Positions 46,101 through 61,100 of a DNA stretch of 64,000 bases are shown piece by piece (position 1 is the first letter of the stretch; every line of letters starts with the position of its first letter). A model generated the notes under the pieces. That model had not been told where the DNA came from and ran no database searches. It was given only the letters and a program-made list of their open reading frames with translations. The DNA lies in contig OZ025256.1 of NCBI GenBank assembly GCA_964019135.1, positions 40,272,035 through 40,336,034 on the forward strand, read 5' to 3'. A program made the position numbers and the translations under genes. The stretch is from Arenicola marina. Taxonomy: Eukaryota > Annelida > Polychaeta > Arenicolidae.

Positions 46101-49100
46101 TTCCCTTTCTCCCGCCATCAGGCGCTGCCATCAGTGTATCAGACCCGCCGTTCTCTCTCTCCCGCCATCAGGTGCTGCCATCAGTGTATCAGACCCGCCG
46201 TTCTCTCTCTCCCGCCATCAGGTGCTGCCATCAGTGTATCAGACCCGCCGTTCCCTCTATCCCGCCATCAGGTGCTGCCATCAGTGTATCAGCCCCCGCC
46301 GTTCCCTCTCTCCCGCCATCAGGTGCTGCCATCAGTGTATCAGACCCGCCGTTCCCTCTCTCCCGCCATCAGGTGCTGCCATCAGTGTATCAGACCCGCC
46401 GTTCCCTCTCTCCCGCCATCAGGTGCTGCCGTCAGTGTATCAGACCCGCCGTTCCCTCTCTCCCGCCATCAGGTGCTGCCATCAGTGTATCAGACCCGCC
46501 GTTCTCTCTCTCCCGCCGTCAGGTGCTGCCATCAGTGTATCAGACCCGCCGTTCTCTCTCTCCCGCCATCAGGTGCTGCCATCAGTGTATCAGACCCGCC
46601 GTTCCCTCTATCCCGCCATCAGGTGCTGCCATCAGTGTATCAGACCCGCCGTTCCCTTTCTCCCGCCATCAGGCGCTGCCATCAGTGTATCAGACCCGCC
46701 GTTCTCTCTCTCCCGCCATCAGGTGCTGCCATCAGTGTATCAGACCCGCCGTTCCCTCTCTCCCGCCATCAGGTGCTGCCATCAGTGTATCAGACCCGCC
46801 GTTCCCTTTCTCCCGCCATCAGGTGCTGCCATCAGTGTATCAGACCCGCCGTTCTCTCTATCCCGCCATCAGGTGCTGCCATCAGTGTATCAGACCCGCC
46901 GTTCCCTTTCTCCCGGCATCAGGTGCTGCCATCAGTGTATCAGACCCGCCGTTCTCTCTATCCCGCCATCAGGTGCTGCCATCAGTGTATCAGGCCCGCC
47001 GCTCCCTTTCTCCCGCCATCAGGTGCTGCCATCAGTGTATCAGACCCGCCGTTCTCTCTATCCCGCCATCAGGTGCTGCCATCAGTGTATCAGACCCGCC
47101 GTTCCCTTTCTCCCGGCATCAGGTGCTGCCGTCAATGTACAGACCCGCCGTTCTCTCTATCCCGCCATCAGGTGCTGCCATCAGTGTATCAGACCCGCCG
47201 TTCCCTCTCTCCCGCCATCAGGTGCTGCCATCAGTGTATCAGACCCGCCGTTCCCTCTCTCCCGCCATCATGTGCTGCCATCAGTGTATCAGACCCGCCG
47301 TTCCCTTTCTCCCGGCATCAGGTGCTGCCATCAGTGTATCAGACCCGCCGTTCCCTCTCTCCCGCCATCAGGTGCTGCCATCAGTGTATCAGACCCGCTG
47401 TTCCCTCTCTCCCGCCGTCAGGTGCTGCCATCAGTGTATCAGACCCGCCGTTCCCTCTCTCCCGCCATCAGGTGCTGCCATCAGTGTATCAGACCCGCCG
47501 TTCCCTTTCTCCCGCCATCAGGTGCTGCCATCAGTGTATCAGACCCGCCGTTCCCTCTCTCCCGCCATCAGGTGCTGCCATCAGTGTATCAGACCCGCCG
47601 TTCCCTCTCTCCCGGCATCAGGTGCTGCCATCAGTGTATCAGACCCGCCGTTCTCTCTATCCCGCCATCAGGTGCTGCCATCAGTGTATCAGACCCGCCG
47701 TTCCCTCTCTCCCGCCATCAGGTGCTGCCATCAGTGTATCAGACCCGCCGTTCTCTCTATCCCGCCATCAGGTGCTGCCATCAGTGTATCAGACCCGCCG
47801 TTCTCTCTATCCCGCCATCAGGTGCTGCCATCAGTGTATCAGACTCGCCGTTCTCTCTATCCCGCCATCAGGTGCTGCCATCAGTGTATCAGACCCGCCG
47901 TTCTCTCTATCCCGCCATCAGGTGCTGCCATCAGTGTATCAGACCCGCCGTTCCCTCTCTCCCGCCATCAGGTGCTGCCATCAGTGTATCAGACCCGCCG
48001 TTCCCTCTCTCCCGCTATCAGGTGCTGCCATCAGTGTATCAGACCCGCCGTTCCCTCTCTCCCGCCATCAGGTGCTGCCATCAGTGTATCAGACCCGCCG
48101 TTCTCTCTCTCCCGCCATCAGGCGCTGCCATCAGTGTATCAGACCCGCCGTTCCCTCTCTCCCGCCATCAGGTGCTGCCATCAGTGTATCAGACCCGCCG
48201 TTCCCTCTCTCCCGCCATCAGGTGCTGCCATCAGTGTATCAGACCCGCCGTTCCCTCTATCCCGCCATCAGGTGCTGCCATCAGTGTATCAGACCCGCCG
48301 TTCCCTTTCTCCCGCCATCAGGCGCTGCCATCAGTGTATCAGACCCGCCGTTCTCTCTCTCCCGCCATCAGGTGCTGCCATCAGTGTATCAGACCCGCCG
48401 TTCCCTCTCTCCCGCCATCAGGTGCTGCCATCAGTGTATCAGACCCGCCGTTCCCTTTCTCCCGCCATCAGGTGCTGCCATCAGTGTATCAGACCCGCCG
48501 TTCTCTCTATCCCGCCATCAGGTGCTGCCATCAGTGTATCAGACCCGCCGTTCCCTTTCTCCCGGCATCAGGTGCTGCCATCAGTGTATCAGACCCGCCG
48601 TTCTCTCTATCCCGCCATCAGGTGCTGCCATCAGTGTATCAGACCCGCCGCTCCCTTTCTCCCGCCATCAGGTGCTGCCATCAGTGTATCAGACCCGCCG
48701 TTCTCTCTATCCCGCCATCAGGTGCTGCCATCAGTGTATCAGACCCGCCGTTCCCTTTCTCCCGGCATCAGGTGCTGCCGTCAATGTACAGACCCGCCGT
48801 TCTCTCTATCCCGCCATCAGGTGCTGCCATCAGTGTATCAGACCCGCCGTTCCCTCTCTCCCGCCATCAGGTGCTGCCATCAGTGTATCAGACCCGCCGT
48901 TCCCTCTCTCCCGCCATCATGTGCTGCCATCAGTGTATCAGACCCGCCGTTCCCTTTCTCCCGGCATCAGGTGCTGCCATCAGTGTATCAGACCCGCCGT
49001 TCCCTCTCTCCCGCCATCAGGTGCTGCCATCAGTGTATCAGACCCGCTGTTCCCTCTCTCCCGCCGTCAGGTGCTGCCATCAGTGTATCAGACCCGCCGT

Positions 49101-52100
49101 TCCCTCTCTCCCGCCATCAGGTGCTGCCATCAGTGTATCAGACCCGCCGTTCCCTTTCTCCCGCCATCAGGTGCTGCCATCAGTGTATCAGACCCGCCGT
49201 TCCCTCTCTCCCGCCATCAGGTGCTGCCATCAGTGTATCAGACCCGCCGTTCCCTCTCTCCCGGCATCAGGTGCTGCCATCAGTGTATCAGACCCGCCGT
49301 TCTCTCTATCCCGCCATCAGGTGCTGCCATCAGTGTATCAGACCCGCCGTTCCCTCTCTCCCGCCATCAGGTGCTGCCATCAGTGTATCAGACCCGCCGT
49401 TCTCTCTATCCCGCCATCAGGTGCTGCCATCAGTGTATCAGACCCGCCGTTCTCTCTATCCCGCCATCAGGTGCTGCCATCAGTGTATCAGACCCGCCGT
49501 TCTCTCTATCCCGCCATCAGGTGCTGCCATCAGTGTATCAGACCCGCCGTTCTCTCTATCCCGCCATCAGGTGCTGCCATCAGTGTATCAGACCCGCCGT
49601 TCCTTTTCTCCCGCCATCAGGTGCTGCCATCAGTGTATCAGACCCGCCGTTCTCTCTCTCCCGCCATCATGTGCTGCCATCAGTGTATCAGACCCGCCGT
49701 TCCCTCTCTCCCGCCATCATGTGCTGCCATCAGTGTATCAGACCCGCCGTTCCCTCTCTCCCGCCATCAGGTGCTGCCATCAGTGTATCAGACCCGCCGT
49801 TCCCTCTCTCCCGCCATCAGGTGCTGCCATCAGTGTATCAGACCCGCCGTTCCCTCTCTCCCGCCATCAGGTGCTGCCATCAGTGTATCAGACCCGCCGT
49901 TCTCTCGCTCCCGCCATCAGGTGCTGCCATCAGTGTATCAGACTCGCCGTTCTCTCTATCCCGCCATCAGGTGCTGCCATCAGTGTATCAGACCCGCCGT
50001 TCTCTCTATCCCGCCATCAGTTGCTGCAATCAGTGTATCAGACCCGCCGTTCCCTCTCTCCCGCTATCAGGTGCTGCCATCAGTGTATCAGACCCGCCGT
50101 TCCCTCTCTCCCGCCATCATGTGCTGCCATCAGTGTATCAGATCCGCCGTTCCCTCTCTCCCGCCATCAGGTGCTGCCATCAGTGTATCAGACCCGCTGT
50201 TCCCTCTCTCCCGCCATCAGGTGCTGCCATCAGTGTATCAGATCCGCCGTTCCCTCTCTCCCGCCATCAGGTGCTGCCATCAGTGTATCAGACCCGCCGT
50301 TCCCTCTCTCCCGCCATCAGGTGCTGCCATCAGTGTATCAGACCCGCTGTTCCCTCTCTCCCGCCATCAGGTGCTGCCATCAGTGTATCAGACCCGCCGT
50401 TCCCTCTCTCCCGCCATCAGGTGCTGCCATCAGTGTATCAGACCCGCCGTTCCCTCACTCCCGCCATCATGTGCTGCCATCAGTGTATCAGACCCGCCGT
50501 TCCCTTTCTCCCGCCATCAGGTGCTGCCGTCAATGTACAGACCCGCCGTTCTCTCTATCCCGCCATCAGGTGCTGCCATCAGTGTATCAGACCCGCCGTT
50601 CTCTCTCTCCCGCCATCAGGTGCTGCCATCAGTGTATCAGACCCGCCGTTCCCTCTCTCCCGCCATCAGGTGCTGCCATCAGTGTATCAGACCCGCCGTT
50701 CCCTCTCTCCCGCCATCAGGTGCTGCCATCAGTGTATCAGACCCGCCGTTCCCTCTCTCCCGCCATCAGGTGCTGCCATCAGTGTATCAGACCCGCCGTT
50801 CCCTCTCTCCCGCCATCAGGTGCTGCCATCAGTGTATCAGACCCGCCGTTCCCTCTCTCCCGCCATCAGGTGCTGCCATCAGTGTATCAGACCCGCCGTT
50901 CCCTCTCTCCCGCCATCAGGTGCTGCCGTCAGTGTATCAGACCCGCCGTTCCCTCTCTCCCGCCATCAGGTGCTGCCATCAGTGTATCAGACCCGCCGTT
51001 CTCTCTCTCCCGCCGTCAGGTGCTGCCATCAGTGTATCAGACCCGCCGTTCTCTCTCTCCCGCCATCAGGTGCTGCCATCAGTGTATCAGACCCGCCGCT
51101 CCCTTTCTCCCGGCATCAGGTGCTGCCATCAGTGTATCAGACCCGCCGTTCCCTCTCTCCCGGCATCAGGTGCTGCCATCAGTGTATCAGACCCGCCGTT
51201 CCCTCTCTCCCGCCATCAGTTGCTGCAATCAGTGTATCAGACCCGCCGTTCTCTCTCTCCCGCCGTCAGGTGCTGCCATCAGTGTATCAGACCCGCCGTT
51301 CTCTCTATCCCGCCATCAGGTGCTGCCATCAGTGTATCAGACCCGCCGTTCCCTCTCTCCCGCCATCAGTTGCTGCAATCAGTGTATCAGGCCCGCCGCT
51401 CCCTTTCTCCCGCCATCATGTGCTGCCATCAGTGTATCAGACCCGCCGTTCCCTCTCTCCCGCCATCAGGTGCTGCCATCAGTGTATCAGACCCGCCGTA
51501 CCCTCTCTCCCGCCATCAGGTGCTGCCATCAGTGTATCAGACCCGCCGTTCCCTCTATCCCGCCATCAGGTGCTGCCATCAGTGTATCAGACCCGCCGTT
51601 CCCTTTCTCCCGCCATCAGGCGCTGCCATCAGTGTATCAGACCCGCCGTTCTCTCTCTCCCGCCATCAGGTGCTGCCATCAGTGTATCAGACCCGCCGTT
51701 CCCTCTCTCCCGCCATCAGGTGCTGCCATCAGTGTATCAGACCCGCCGTTCTCTCTCTCCCGCCATCAGGTGCTGCCATCAGTGTATCAGACCCGCCGTT
51801 CTCTCTATCCCGCCATCAGGTGCTGCCATCAGTGTATCAGACCCGCCGTTCCCTCTCTCCCGCCATCAGGTGCTGCCATCAGTGTATCAGACCCGCCGTT
51901 CCCTCTCTCCCGCCATCAGGTGCTGCCATCAGTGTATCAGACCCGCCGTTCCCTCTCTCCCGCCATCAGGTGCTGCCATCAGTGTATCAGACCCGCCGTT
52001 CCCTCTTTCCCGCCATCAGGTGCTGCCATCAGTGTATCAGACCCGCCGTTCCCTCTCTCCCGCCATCAGGTACTGCCATCAGTGTATCAGACTCGCCGCT

Positions 52101-55100
52101 CCCTTTCTCCCGCCATCAGGTGCTGCCATCAGTGTATCAGACCCGCCGTTCTCTCTATCCCGCCATCAGGTGCTGCCATCAGTGTATCAGACCCGCCGTT
52201 CCCTCTCTCCCGCCATCAGGTGCTGCCATCAGTGTATCAGACCCGCCGTTCACTCTCTCCCGCCATCAGGTGCTGCCATCAGTGTATCAGACCCGCCGTT
52301 CCCTCTCTCCCGCCATCATGTTCTGCCATCAGTGTATCAGACCCGCCGTTCCCTCTCTCCCGCCATCAGGTGCTGCCATCAGTGTATCAGACCCGCCGTT
52401 CCCTCTCTCCCGCCATCAGGTGCTGCCATCAGTGTATCAGACCCGCCGCTCCCTTTCTCCCGCCATCAGGTGCTGCCATCAGTGTATCAGACCCGCCGTT
52501 CCCTCTCTCCCGCCATCAGGTGCTGCCATCAGTGTATCAGACCCGCCGTTCTCTCTATCCCGCCATCAGGTGCTGCCATCAGTGTATCAGACCCGCCGTT
52601 CCCTCTCCCGCCATCAGGTGCTGCCATCAGTGTATCAGACCCGCCGTTCCCTTTCTCCCGCCATCAGGTGCTGCCATCAGTGTATCAGACCCGCCGTTCC
52701 CCCTCTCCCGCCATCAGGTGCTGCCATCAGTGTATCAGACCCGCCGTTCCCTCTCTCCCGCCATCAGGTGCTGCCATCAGTGTATCAGACCCGCCGTTCC
52801 CTCTCTCCCGCCATCAGGTGCTGCCATCAGTGTATCAGACCCGCCGTTCTCTCTATCCCGCCATCAGGTGCTGCCATCAGTGTATCAGACCCGCCGTTCC
52901 CTCTCTCCCGCCATCAGGTGCTGCCATCAATGTATCAGACCCGCCGCTCCCTTTCTCCCGCCATCAGGTACTGCCATCAGTGTATCAGACCCGCCGTTCC
53001 CTCTCTCCCGCCATCAGGTGCTGCCATCAGTGTATCACACCCGCCGTTCCCTCTCTCCCGCCATCAGGTGCTGCCATCAGTGTATCAGCCCCCGCCGTTC
53101 CCTCTCTCCCGCCATCAGGTGCTGCCATCAGTGTATCAGACCCGCCGTTCCCTCTCTCCCGCCATCAGGTGCTGCCATCAGTGTATCAGACCCGCCGTTC
53201 CCTCTCTCCCGCCATCAGGTGCTGCCGTCAGTGTATCAGACCCGCCGTTCCCTCTCTCCCGCCATCAGGTGCTGCCATCAGTGTATCAGACCCGCCGTTC
53301 TCTCTCTCCCGCCGTCAGGTGCTGCCATCAGTGTATCAGACCCGCCGTTCTCTCTCTCCCGCCATCAGGTGCTGCCATCAGTGTATCAGACCCGCCGTTC
53401 CCTCTATCCCGCCATCAGGTGCTGCCATCAGTGTATCAGACCCGCCGTTCCCTTTCTCCCGCCATCAGGCGCTGCCATCAGTGTATCAGACCCGCCGTTC
53501 TCTCTCTCCCGCCATCAGGTGCTGCCATCAGTGTATCAGACCCGCCGTTCCCTCTCTCCCGCCATCAGGTGCTGCCATCAGTGTATCAGACCCGCCGTTC
53601 CCTTTCTCCCGCCATCAGGTGCTGCCATCAGTGTATCAGACCCGCCGTTCTCTCTATCCCGCCATCAGGTGCTGCCATCAGTGTATCAGACCCGCCGTTC
53701 CCTTTCTCCCGGCATCAGGTGCTGCCATCAGTGTATCAGACCCGCCGTTCTCTCTATCCCGCCATCAGGTGCTGCCATCAGTGTATCAGGCCCGCCGCTC
53801 CCTTTCTCCCGCCATCAGGTGCTGCCATCAGTGTATCAGACCCGCCGTTCTCTCTATCCCGCCATCAGGTGCTGCCATCAGTGTATCAGACCCGCCGTTC
53901 CCTTTCTCCCGGCATCAGGTGCTGCCATCAGTGTATCAGACCCGCCGTTCCCTCTCTCCCGCCATCAGGTGCTGCCATCAGTGTATCAGACCCGCCGTTC
54001 CCTCTCTCCCGCCATCATGTGCTGCCATCAGTGTATCAGACCCGCCGTTCCCTTTCTCCCGGCATCAGGTGCTGCCATCAGTGTATCAGACCCGCCGTTC
54101 CCTCTCTCCCGCCATCAGGTGCTGCCATCAGTGTATCAGACCCGCTGTTCCCTCTCTCCCGCCGTCAGGTGCTGCCATCAGTGTATCAGACCCGCCGTTC
54201 CCTCTCTCCCGCCATCAGGTGCTGCCATCAGTGTATCAGACCCGCCGTTCCCTTTCTCCCGCCATCAGGTGCTGCCATCAGTGTATCAGACCCGCCGTTC
54301 CCTCTCTCCCGCCATCAGGTGCTGCCATCAGTGTATCAGACCCGCCGTTCCCTCTCTCCCGCCATCAGGTGCTGCCATCAGTGTATCAGACCCGCCGTTC
54401 CCTCTCTCCCGCCATCATGTGCTGCCATCAGTGTATCAGACCCGCTGTTCCCTCTCTCCCGGCATCAGGTGCTGCCATCAGTGTATCAGACCCGCCGTTC
54501 TCTCTATCCCGCCATCAGGTGCTGCCATCAGTGTATCAGACCCGCCGTTCCCTCTCTCCCGCCATCAGGTGCTGCCATCAGTGTATCAGACCCGCCGTTC
54601 TCTCTATCCCGCCATCAGGTGCTGCCATCAGTGTATCAGACCCGCCGTTCTCTCTATCCCGCCATCAGGTGCTGCCATCAGTGTATCAGACCCGCCGTTC
54701 TCTCTATCCCGCCATCAGGTGCTGCCATCAGTGTATCAGACCCGCCGTTCTCTCTATCCCGCCATCAGGTGCTGCCATCAGTGTATCAGACCCGCCGTTC
54801 CCTCTATCCCGCCATCAGGTGCTGCCATCAGTGTATCAGACCCGCCGTTCCCTTTCTCCCGCCATCAGGCGCTGCCATCAGTGTATCAGACCCGCCGTTC
54901 TCTCTCTCCCGCCATCAGGTGCTGCCATCAGTGTATCAGACCCGCCGTTCCCTCTCTCCCGCCATCAGGTGCTGCCATCAGTGTATCAGACCCGCCGTTC
55001 CCTTTCTCCCGCCATCAGGTGCTGCCATCAGTGTATCAGACCCGCCGTTCTCTCTATCCCGCCATCAGGTGCTGCCATCAGTGTATCAGACCCGCCGTTC

Positions 55101-58100
55101 CCTTTCTCCCGGCATCAGGTGCTGCCATCAGTGTATCAGACCCGCCGTTCTCTCTATCCCGCCATCAGGTGCTGCCATCAGTGTATCAGACCCGCCGCTC
55201 CCTTTCTCCCGCCATCAGGTGCTGCCATCAGTGTATCAGACCCGCCGTTCTCTCTATCCCGCCATCAGGTGCTGCCATCAGTGTATCAGACCCGCCGTTC
55301 CCTTTCTCCCGGCATCAGGTGCTGCCGTCAATGTACAGACCCGCCGTTCTCTCTATCCCGCCATCAGGTGCTGCCATCAGTGTATCAGACCCGCCGTTCC
55401 CTCTCTCCCGCCATCAGGTGCTGCCATCAGTGTATCAGACCCGCCGTTCCCTCTCTCCCGCCATCATGTGCTGCCATCAGTGTATCAGACCCGCCGTTCC
55501 CTTTCTCCCGGCATCAGGTGCTGCCATCAGTGTATCAGACCCGCCGTTCCCTCTCTCCCGCCATCAGGTGCTGCCATCAGTGTATCAGACGCGCTGTTCC
55601 CTCTCTCCCGCCGTCAGGTGCTGCCATCAGTGTATCAGACCCGCCGTTCCCTCTCTCCCGCCATCAGGTGCTGCCATCAGTGTATCAGACCCGCCGTTCC
55701 CTTTCTCCCGCCATCAGGTGCTGCCATCAGTGTATCAGACCCGCCGTTCCCTCTCTCCCGCCATCAGGTGCTGCCATCAGTGTATCAGACCCGCCGTTCC
55801 CTCTCTCCCGGCATCAGGTGCTGCCATCAGTGTATCAGACCCGCCGTTCTCTCTATCCCGCCATCAGGTGCTGCCATCAGTGTATCAGACCCGCCGTTCC
55901 CTCTCTCCCGCCATCAGGTGCTGCCATCAGTGTATCAGACCCGCCGTTCTCTCTATCCCGCCATCAGGTGCTGCCATCAGTGTATCAGACCCGCCGTTCT
56001 CTCTATCCCGCCATCAGGTGCTGCCATCAGTGTATCAGACCCGCCGTTCTCTCTATCCCGCCATCAGGTGCTGCCATCAGTGTATCAGACCCGCCGTTCT
56101 CTCTATCCCGCCATCAGGTGCTGCCATCAGTGTATCAGACCCGCCGTTCCTTTTCTCCCGCCATCAGGTGCTGCCATCAGTGTATCAGACCCGCCGTTCT
56201 CTCTCTCCCGCCATCATGTGCTGCCATCAGTGTATCAGACCCGCCGTTCCCTCTCTCCCGCCATCATGTGCTGCCATCAGTGTATCAGACCCGCCGTTCC
56301 CTCTCTCCCGCCATCAGGTGCTGCCATCAGTGTATCAGACCCGCCGTTCCCTCTCTCCCGCCATCAGGTACTGCCATCAGTGTATCAGACCCGCCGTTCC
56401 CTCTCTCCCGCCATCAGGTGCTGCCATCAGTGTATCAGACCCGCCGTTCTCTCGCTCCCGCCATCAGGTGCTGCCATCAGTGTATCAGACTCGCCGTTCT
56501 CTCTATCCCGCCATCAGGTGCTGCCATCAGTGTATCAGACCCGCCGTTCTCTCTATCCCGCCATCAGTTGCTGCAATCAGTGTATCAGACCCGCCGTTCC
56601 CTCTCTCCCGCTATCAGGTGCTGCCATCAGTGTATCAGGCCCGCCGTTCCCTCTCTCCCGCCATCATGTGCTGCCATCAGTGTATCAGATCCGCCGTTCC
56701 CTCTCTCCCGCCATCAGGTGCTGCCATCAGTGTATCAGACCCGCTGTTCCCTCTCTCCCGCCATCAGGTGCTGCCATCAGTGTATCAGATCCGCCGTTCC
56801 CTCTCTCCCGCCATCAGGTGCTGCCATCAGTGTATCAGACCCGCCGTTCCCTCTCTCCCGCCATCAGGTGCTGCCATCAGTGTATCAGACCCGCTGTTCC
56901 CTCTCTCCCGCCATCAGGTGCTGCCATCAGTGTATCAGACCCGCCGTTCCCTCTCTCCCGCCATCAGGTGCTGCCATCAGTGTATCAGACCCGCCGTTCC
57001 CTCTCTCCCGCCATCATGTGCTGCCATCAGTGTATCAGACCCGCCGTTCCCTTTCTCCCGCCATCAGGTGCTGCCGTCAATGTACAGACCCGCCGTTCTC
57101 TCTATCCCGCCATCAGGTGCTGCCATCAGTGTATCAGACCCGCCGTTCTCTCTCTCCCGCCATCAGGTGCTGCCATCAGTGTATCAGACCCGCCGTTCCC
57201 TCTCTCCCGCCATCAGGTGCTGCCATCAGTGTATCAGACCCGCCGTTCCCTCTCTCCCGCCATCAGGTGCTGCCATCAGTGTATCAGACCCGCCGTTCCC
57301 TCTCTCCCGCCATCAGGTGCTGCCATCAGTGTATCAGACCCGCCGTTCCCTCTCTCCCGCCATCAGGTGCTGCCATCAGTGTATCAGACCCGCCGTTCCC
57401 TCTCTCCCGCCATCAGGTGCTGCCATCAGTGTATCAGACCCGCCGTTCCCTCTCTCCCGCCATCAGGTGCTGCCGTCAGTGTATCAGACCCGCCGTTCCT
57501 TTTCTCCCGCCATCAGGTGCTGCCATCAGTGTATCAGACCCGCCGTTCTCTCTCTCCCGCCGTCAGGTGCTGCCATCAGTGTATCAGACCCGCCGTTCTC
57601 TCTCTCCCGCCATCAGGTGCTGCCATCAGTGTATCAGACCCGCCGTTCCCTCTATCCCGCCATCAGGTGCTGCCATCAGTGTATCAGACCCGCCGTTCCC
57701 TTTCTCCCGCCATCAGGCGCTGCCATCAGTGTATCAGACCCGCCGTTCTCTCTCTCCCGCCATCAGGTGCTGCCATCAGTGTATCAGACCCGCCGTTCCC
57801 TCTCTCCCGCCATCAGGTGCTGCCATCAGTGTATCAGACCCGCCGTTCCCTTTCTCCCGCCATCAGGTGCTGCCATCAGTGTATCAGACCCGCCGTTCTC
57901 TCTATCCCGCCATCAGGTGCTGCCATCAGTGTATCAGACCCGCCGTTCCCTTTCTCCCGGCATCAGGTGCTGCCATCAGTGTATCAGACCCGCCGCTCCC
58001 TTTCTCCCGCCATCAGGTGCTGCCATCAGTGTATCAGACCCGCCGTTCTCTCTATCCCGCCATCAGGTGCTGCCATCAGTGTATCAGACCCGCCGTTCCC

Positions 58101-61100
58101 TCTCTCCCGCCATCAGGTGCTGCCATCAGTGTATCAGACCCGCCGTTCCCTCTCTCCCGCCATCAGGTACTGCCATCAGTGTATCAGACCCGCCGTTCCC
58201 TTTCTCCCGGCATCAGGTGCTGCCGTCAATGTACAGACCCGCCGTTCTCTCTATCCCGCCATCAGGTGCTGCCATCAGTGTATCAGACCCGCCGTTCCCT
58301 CTCTCCCGCCATCAGGTGCTGCCATCAGTGTATCAGACCCGCCGTTCCCTCTCTCCCGCCATCATGTGCTGCCATCAGTGTATCAGACCCGCCGTTCCCT
58401 TTCTCCCGGCATCAGGTGCTGCCATCAGTGTATCAGACCCGCCGTTCCCTCTCTCCCGCCATCAGGTGCTGCCATCAGTGTATCAGACCCGCTGTTCCCT
58501 CTCTCCCGCCGTCAGGTGCTGCCATCAGTGTATCAGACCCGCCGTTCCCTCTCTCCCGCCATCAGGTGCTGCCATCAGTGTATCAGACCCGCCGTTCCCT
58601 TTCTCCCGCCATCAGGTGCTGCCATCAGTGTATCAGACCCGCCGTTCCCTCTCTCCCGCCATCAGGTGCTGCCATCAGTGTATCAGACCCGCCGTTCCCT
58701 CTCTCCCGGCATCAGGTGCTGCCATCAGTGTATCAGACCCGCCGTTCTCTCTATCCCGCCATCAGGTGCTGCCATCAGTGTATCAGACCCGCCGTTCCCT
58801 CTCTCCCGCCATCAGGTGCTGCCATCAGTGTATCAGACCCGCCGTTCTCTCTATCCCGCCATCAGGTGCTGCCATCAGTGTATCAGACCCGCCGTTCTCT
58901 CTATCCCGCCATCAGGTGCTGCCATCAGTGTATCAGACCCGCCGTTCTCTCTATCCCGCCATCAGGTGCTGCCATCAGTGTATCAGACCCGCCGTTCCCT
59001 CTCTCCCGCCATCAGGTGCTGCCATCAGTGTATCAGACCCGCCGTTCCTTTTCTCCCGCCATCAGGTGCTGCCATCAGTGTATCAGACCCGCCGTTCTCT
59101 CTATCCCGCCATCAGGTGCTGCCATCAGTGTATCAGACCCGCCGTTCCCTTTCTCCCGGCATCAGGTGCTGCCATCAGTGTATCAGACCCGCCGTTCTCT
59201 CTATCCCGCCATCAGGTGCTGCCATCAGTGTATCAGACCCGCCGCTCCCTTTCTCCCGCCATCAGGTGCTGCCATCAGTGTATCAGACCCGCCGTTCTCT
59301 CTATCCCGCCATCAGGTGCTGCCATCAGTGTATCAGACCCGCCGTTCCCTTTCTCCCGGCATCAGGTGCTGCCGTCAATGTACAGACCCGCCGTTCTCTC
59401 TATCCCGCCATCAGGTGCTGCCATCAGTGTATCAGACCCGCCGTTCTCTCTATCCCGCCATCAGGTGCTGCCATCAGTGTATCAGACCCGCCGTTCTGTC
59501 TATCCCGCCATCAGGTGCTGCCATCAGTGTATCAGACCCGCCGTTCCCTCTCTCCCGCCATCAGGTGCTGCCATCAGTGTATCAGACCCGCCGTTCCCTC
59601 TCTCCCGCCATCATGTGCTGCCATCAGTGTATCAGACCCGCCGTTCCCTTTCTCCCGGCATCAGGTGCTGCCATCAGTGTATCAGACCCGCCGTTCCCTC
59701 TCTCCCGCCATCAGGTGCTGCCATCAGTGTATCAGACCCGCTGTTCCCTCTCTCCCGCCGTCAGGTGCTGCCATCAGTGTATCAGACCCGCCGTTCCCTC
59801 TCTCCCGCCGTCAGGTGCTGCCATCAGTGTATCAGACCCGCCGTTCCCTTTCTCCCGCCATCAGGTGCTGCCATCAGTGTATCAGACCCGCCGTTCCCTC
59901 TCTCCCGCCATCAGGTGCTGCCATCAGTGTATCGGACCCGCCGTTCCCTCTCTCCCGGCATCAGGTGCTGCCATCAGTGTATCAGACCCGCCGTTCTCTC
60001 TATCCCGCCATCAGGTGCTGCCATCAGTGTATCAGACCCGCCGTTCCCTCTCTCCCGCCATCAGGTGCTGCCATCAGTGTATCAGACCCGCCGTTCTCTC
60101 TATCCCGCCATCAGGTGCTGCCATCAGTGTATCAGACCCGCCGTTCTCTCTATCCCGCCATCAGGTGCTGCCATCAGTGTATCAGACCCGCCGTTCTCTC
60201 TATCCCGCCATCAGGTGCTGCCATCAGTGTATCAGACCCGCCGTTCTCTCTATCCCGCCATCAGGTGCTGCCATCAGTGTATCAGACCCGCCGTTCCTTT
60301 TCTCCCGCCATCAGGTGCTGCCATCAGTGTATCAGACCCGCCGTTCTCTCTCTCCCGCCATCATGTGCTGCCATCAGTGTATCAGACCCGCCGTTCCCTC
60401 TCTCCCGCCATCATGTGCTGCCATCAGTGTATCAGACCCGCCGTACCCTCTCTCCCGCCATCAGGTGCTGCCATCAGTGTATCAGACCCGCCGTTCCCTC
60501 TCTCCCGCCATCAGGTGCTGCCATCAGTGTATCAGACCCGCCGTTCCCTTTCTCCCGGCATCAGGTGCTGCCATCAGTGTATCAGACCCGCCGTTCTCTC
60601 GCTCCCGCCATCAGGTGCTGCCATCAGTGTATCAGACTCGCCGTTCTCTCTATCCCGCCATCAGGTGCTGCCATCAGTGTATCAGACCCGCCGTTCTCTC
60701 TATCCCGCCATCAGTTGCTGCAATCAGTGTATCAGACCCGCCGTTCCCTCTCTCCCGCTATCAGGTGCTGCCATCAGTGTATCAGACCCGCCGTTCCCTC
60801 TCTCCCGCCATCAGGTGCTGCCATCAGTGTATCAGACCCGCTGTTCCCTCTCTCCCGCCATCAGGTGCTGCCATCAGTGTATCAGACCCGCTGTTCCCTC
60901 TCTCCCGCCATCAGGTGCTGCCATCAGTGTATCAGATCCGCCGTTCCCTCTCTCCCGCCATCAGGTGCTGCCATCAGTGTATCAGACCCGCCGTTCCCTC
61001 TCTCCCGCCATCAGGTGCTGCCATCAGTGTATCAGACCCGCTGTTCCCTCTCTCCCGCCATCAGGTGCTGCCATCAGTGTATCAGACCCGCCGTTCTCTC

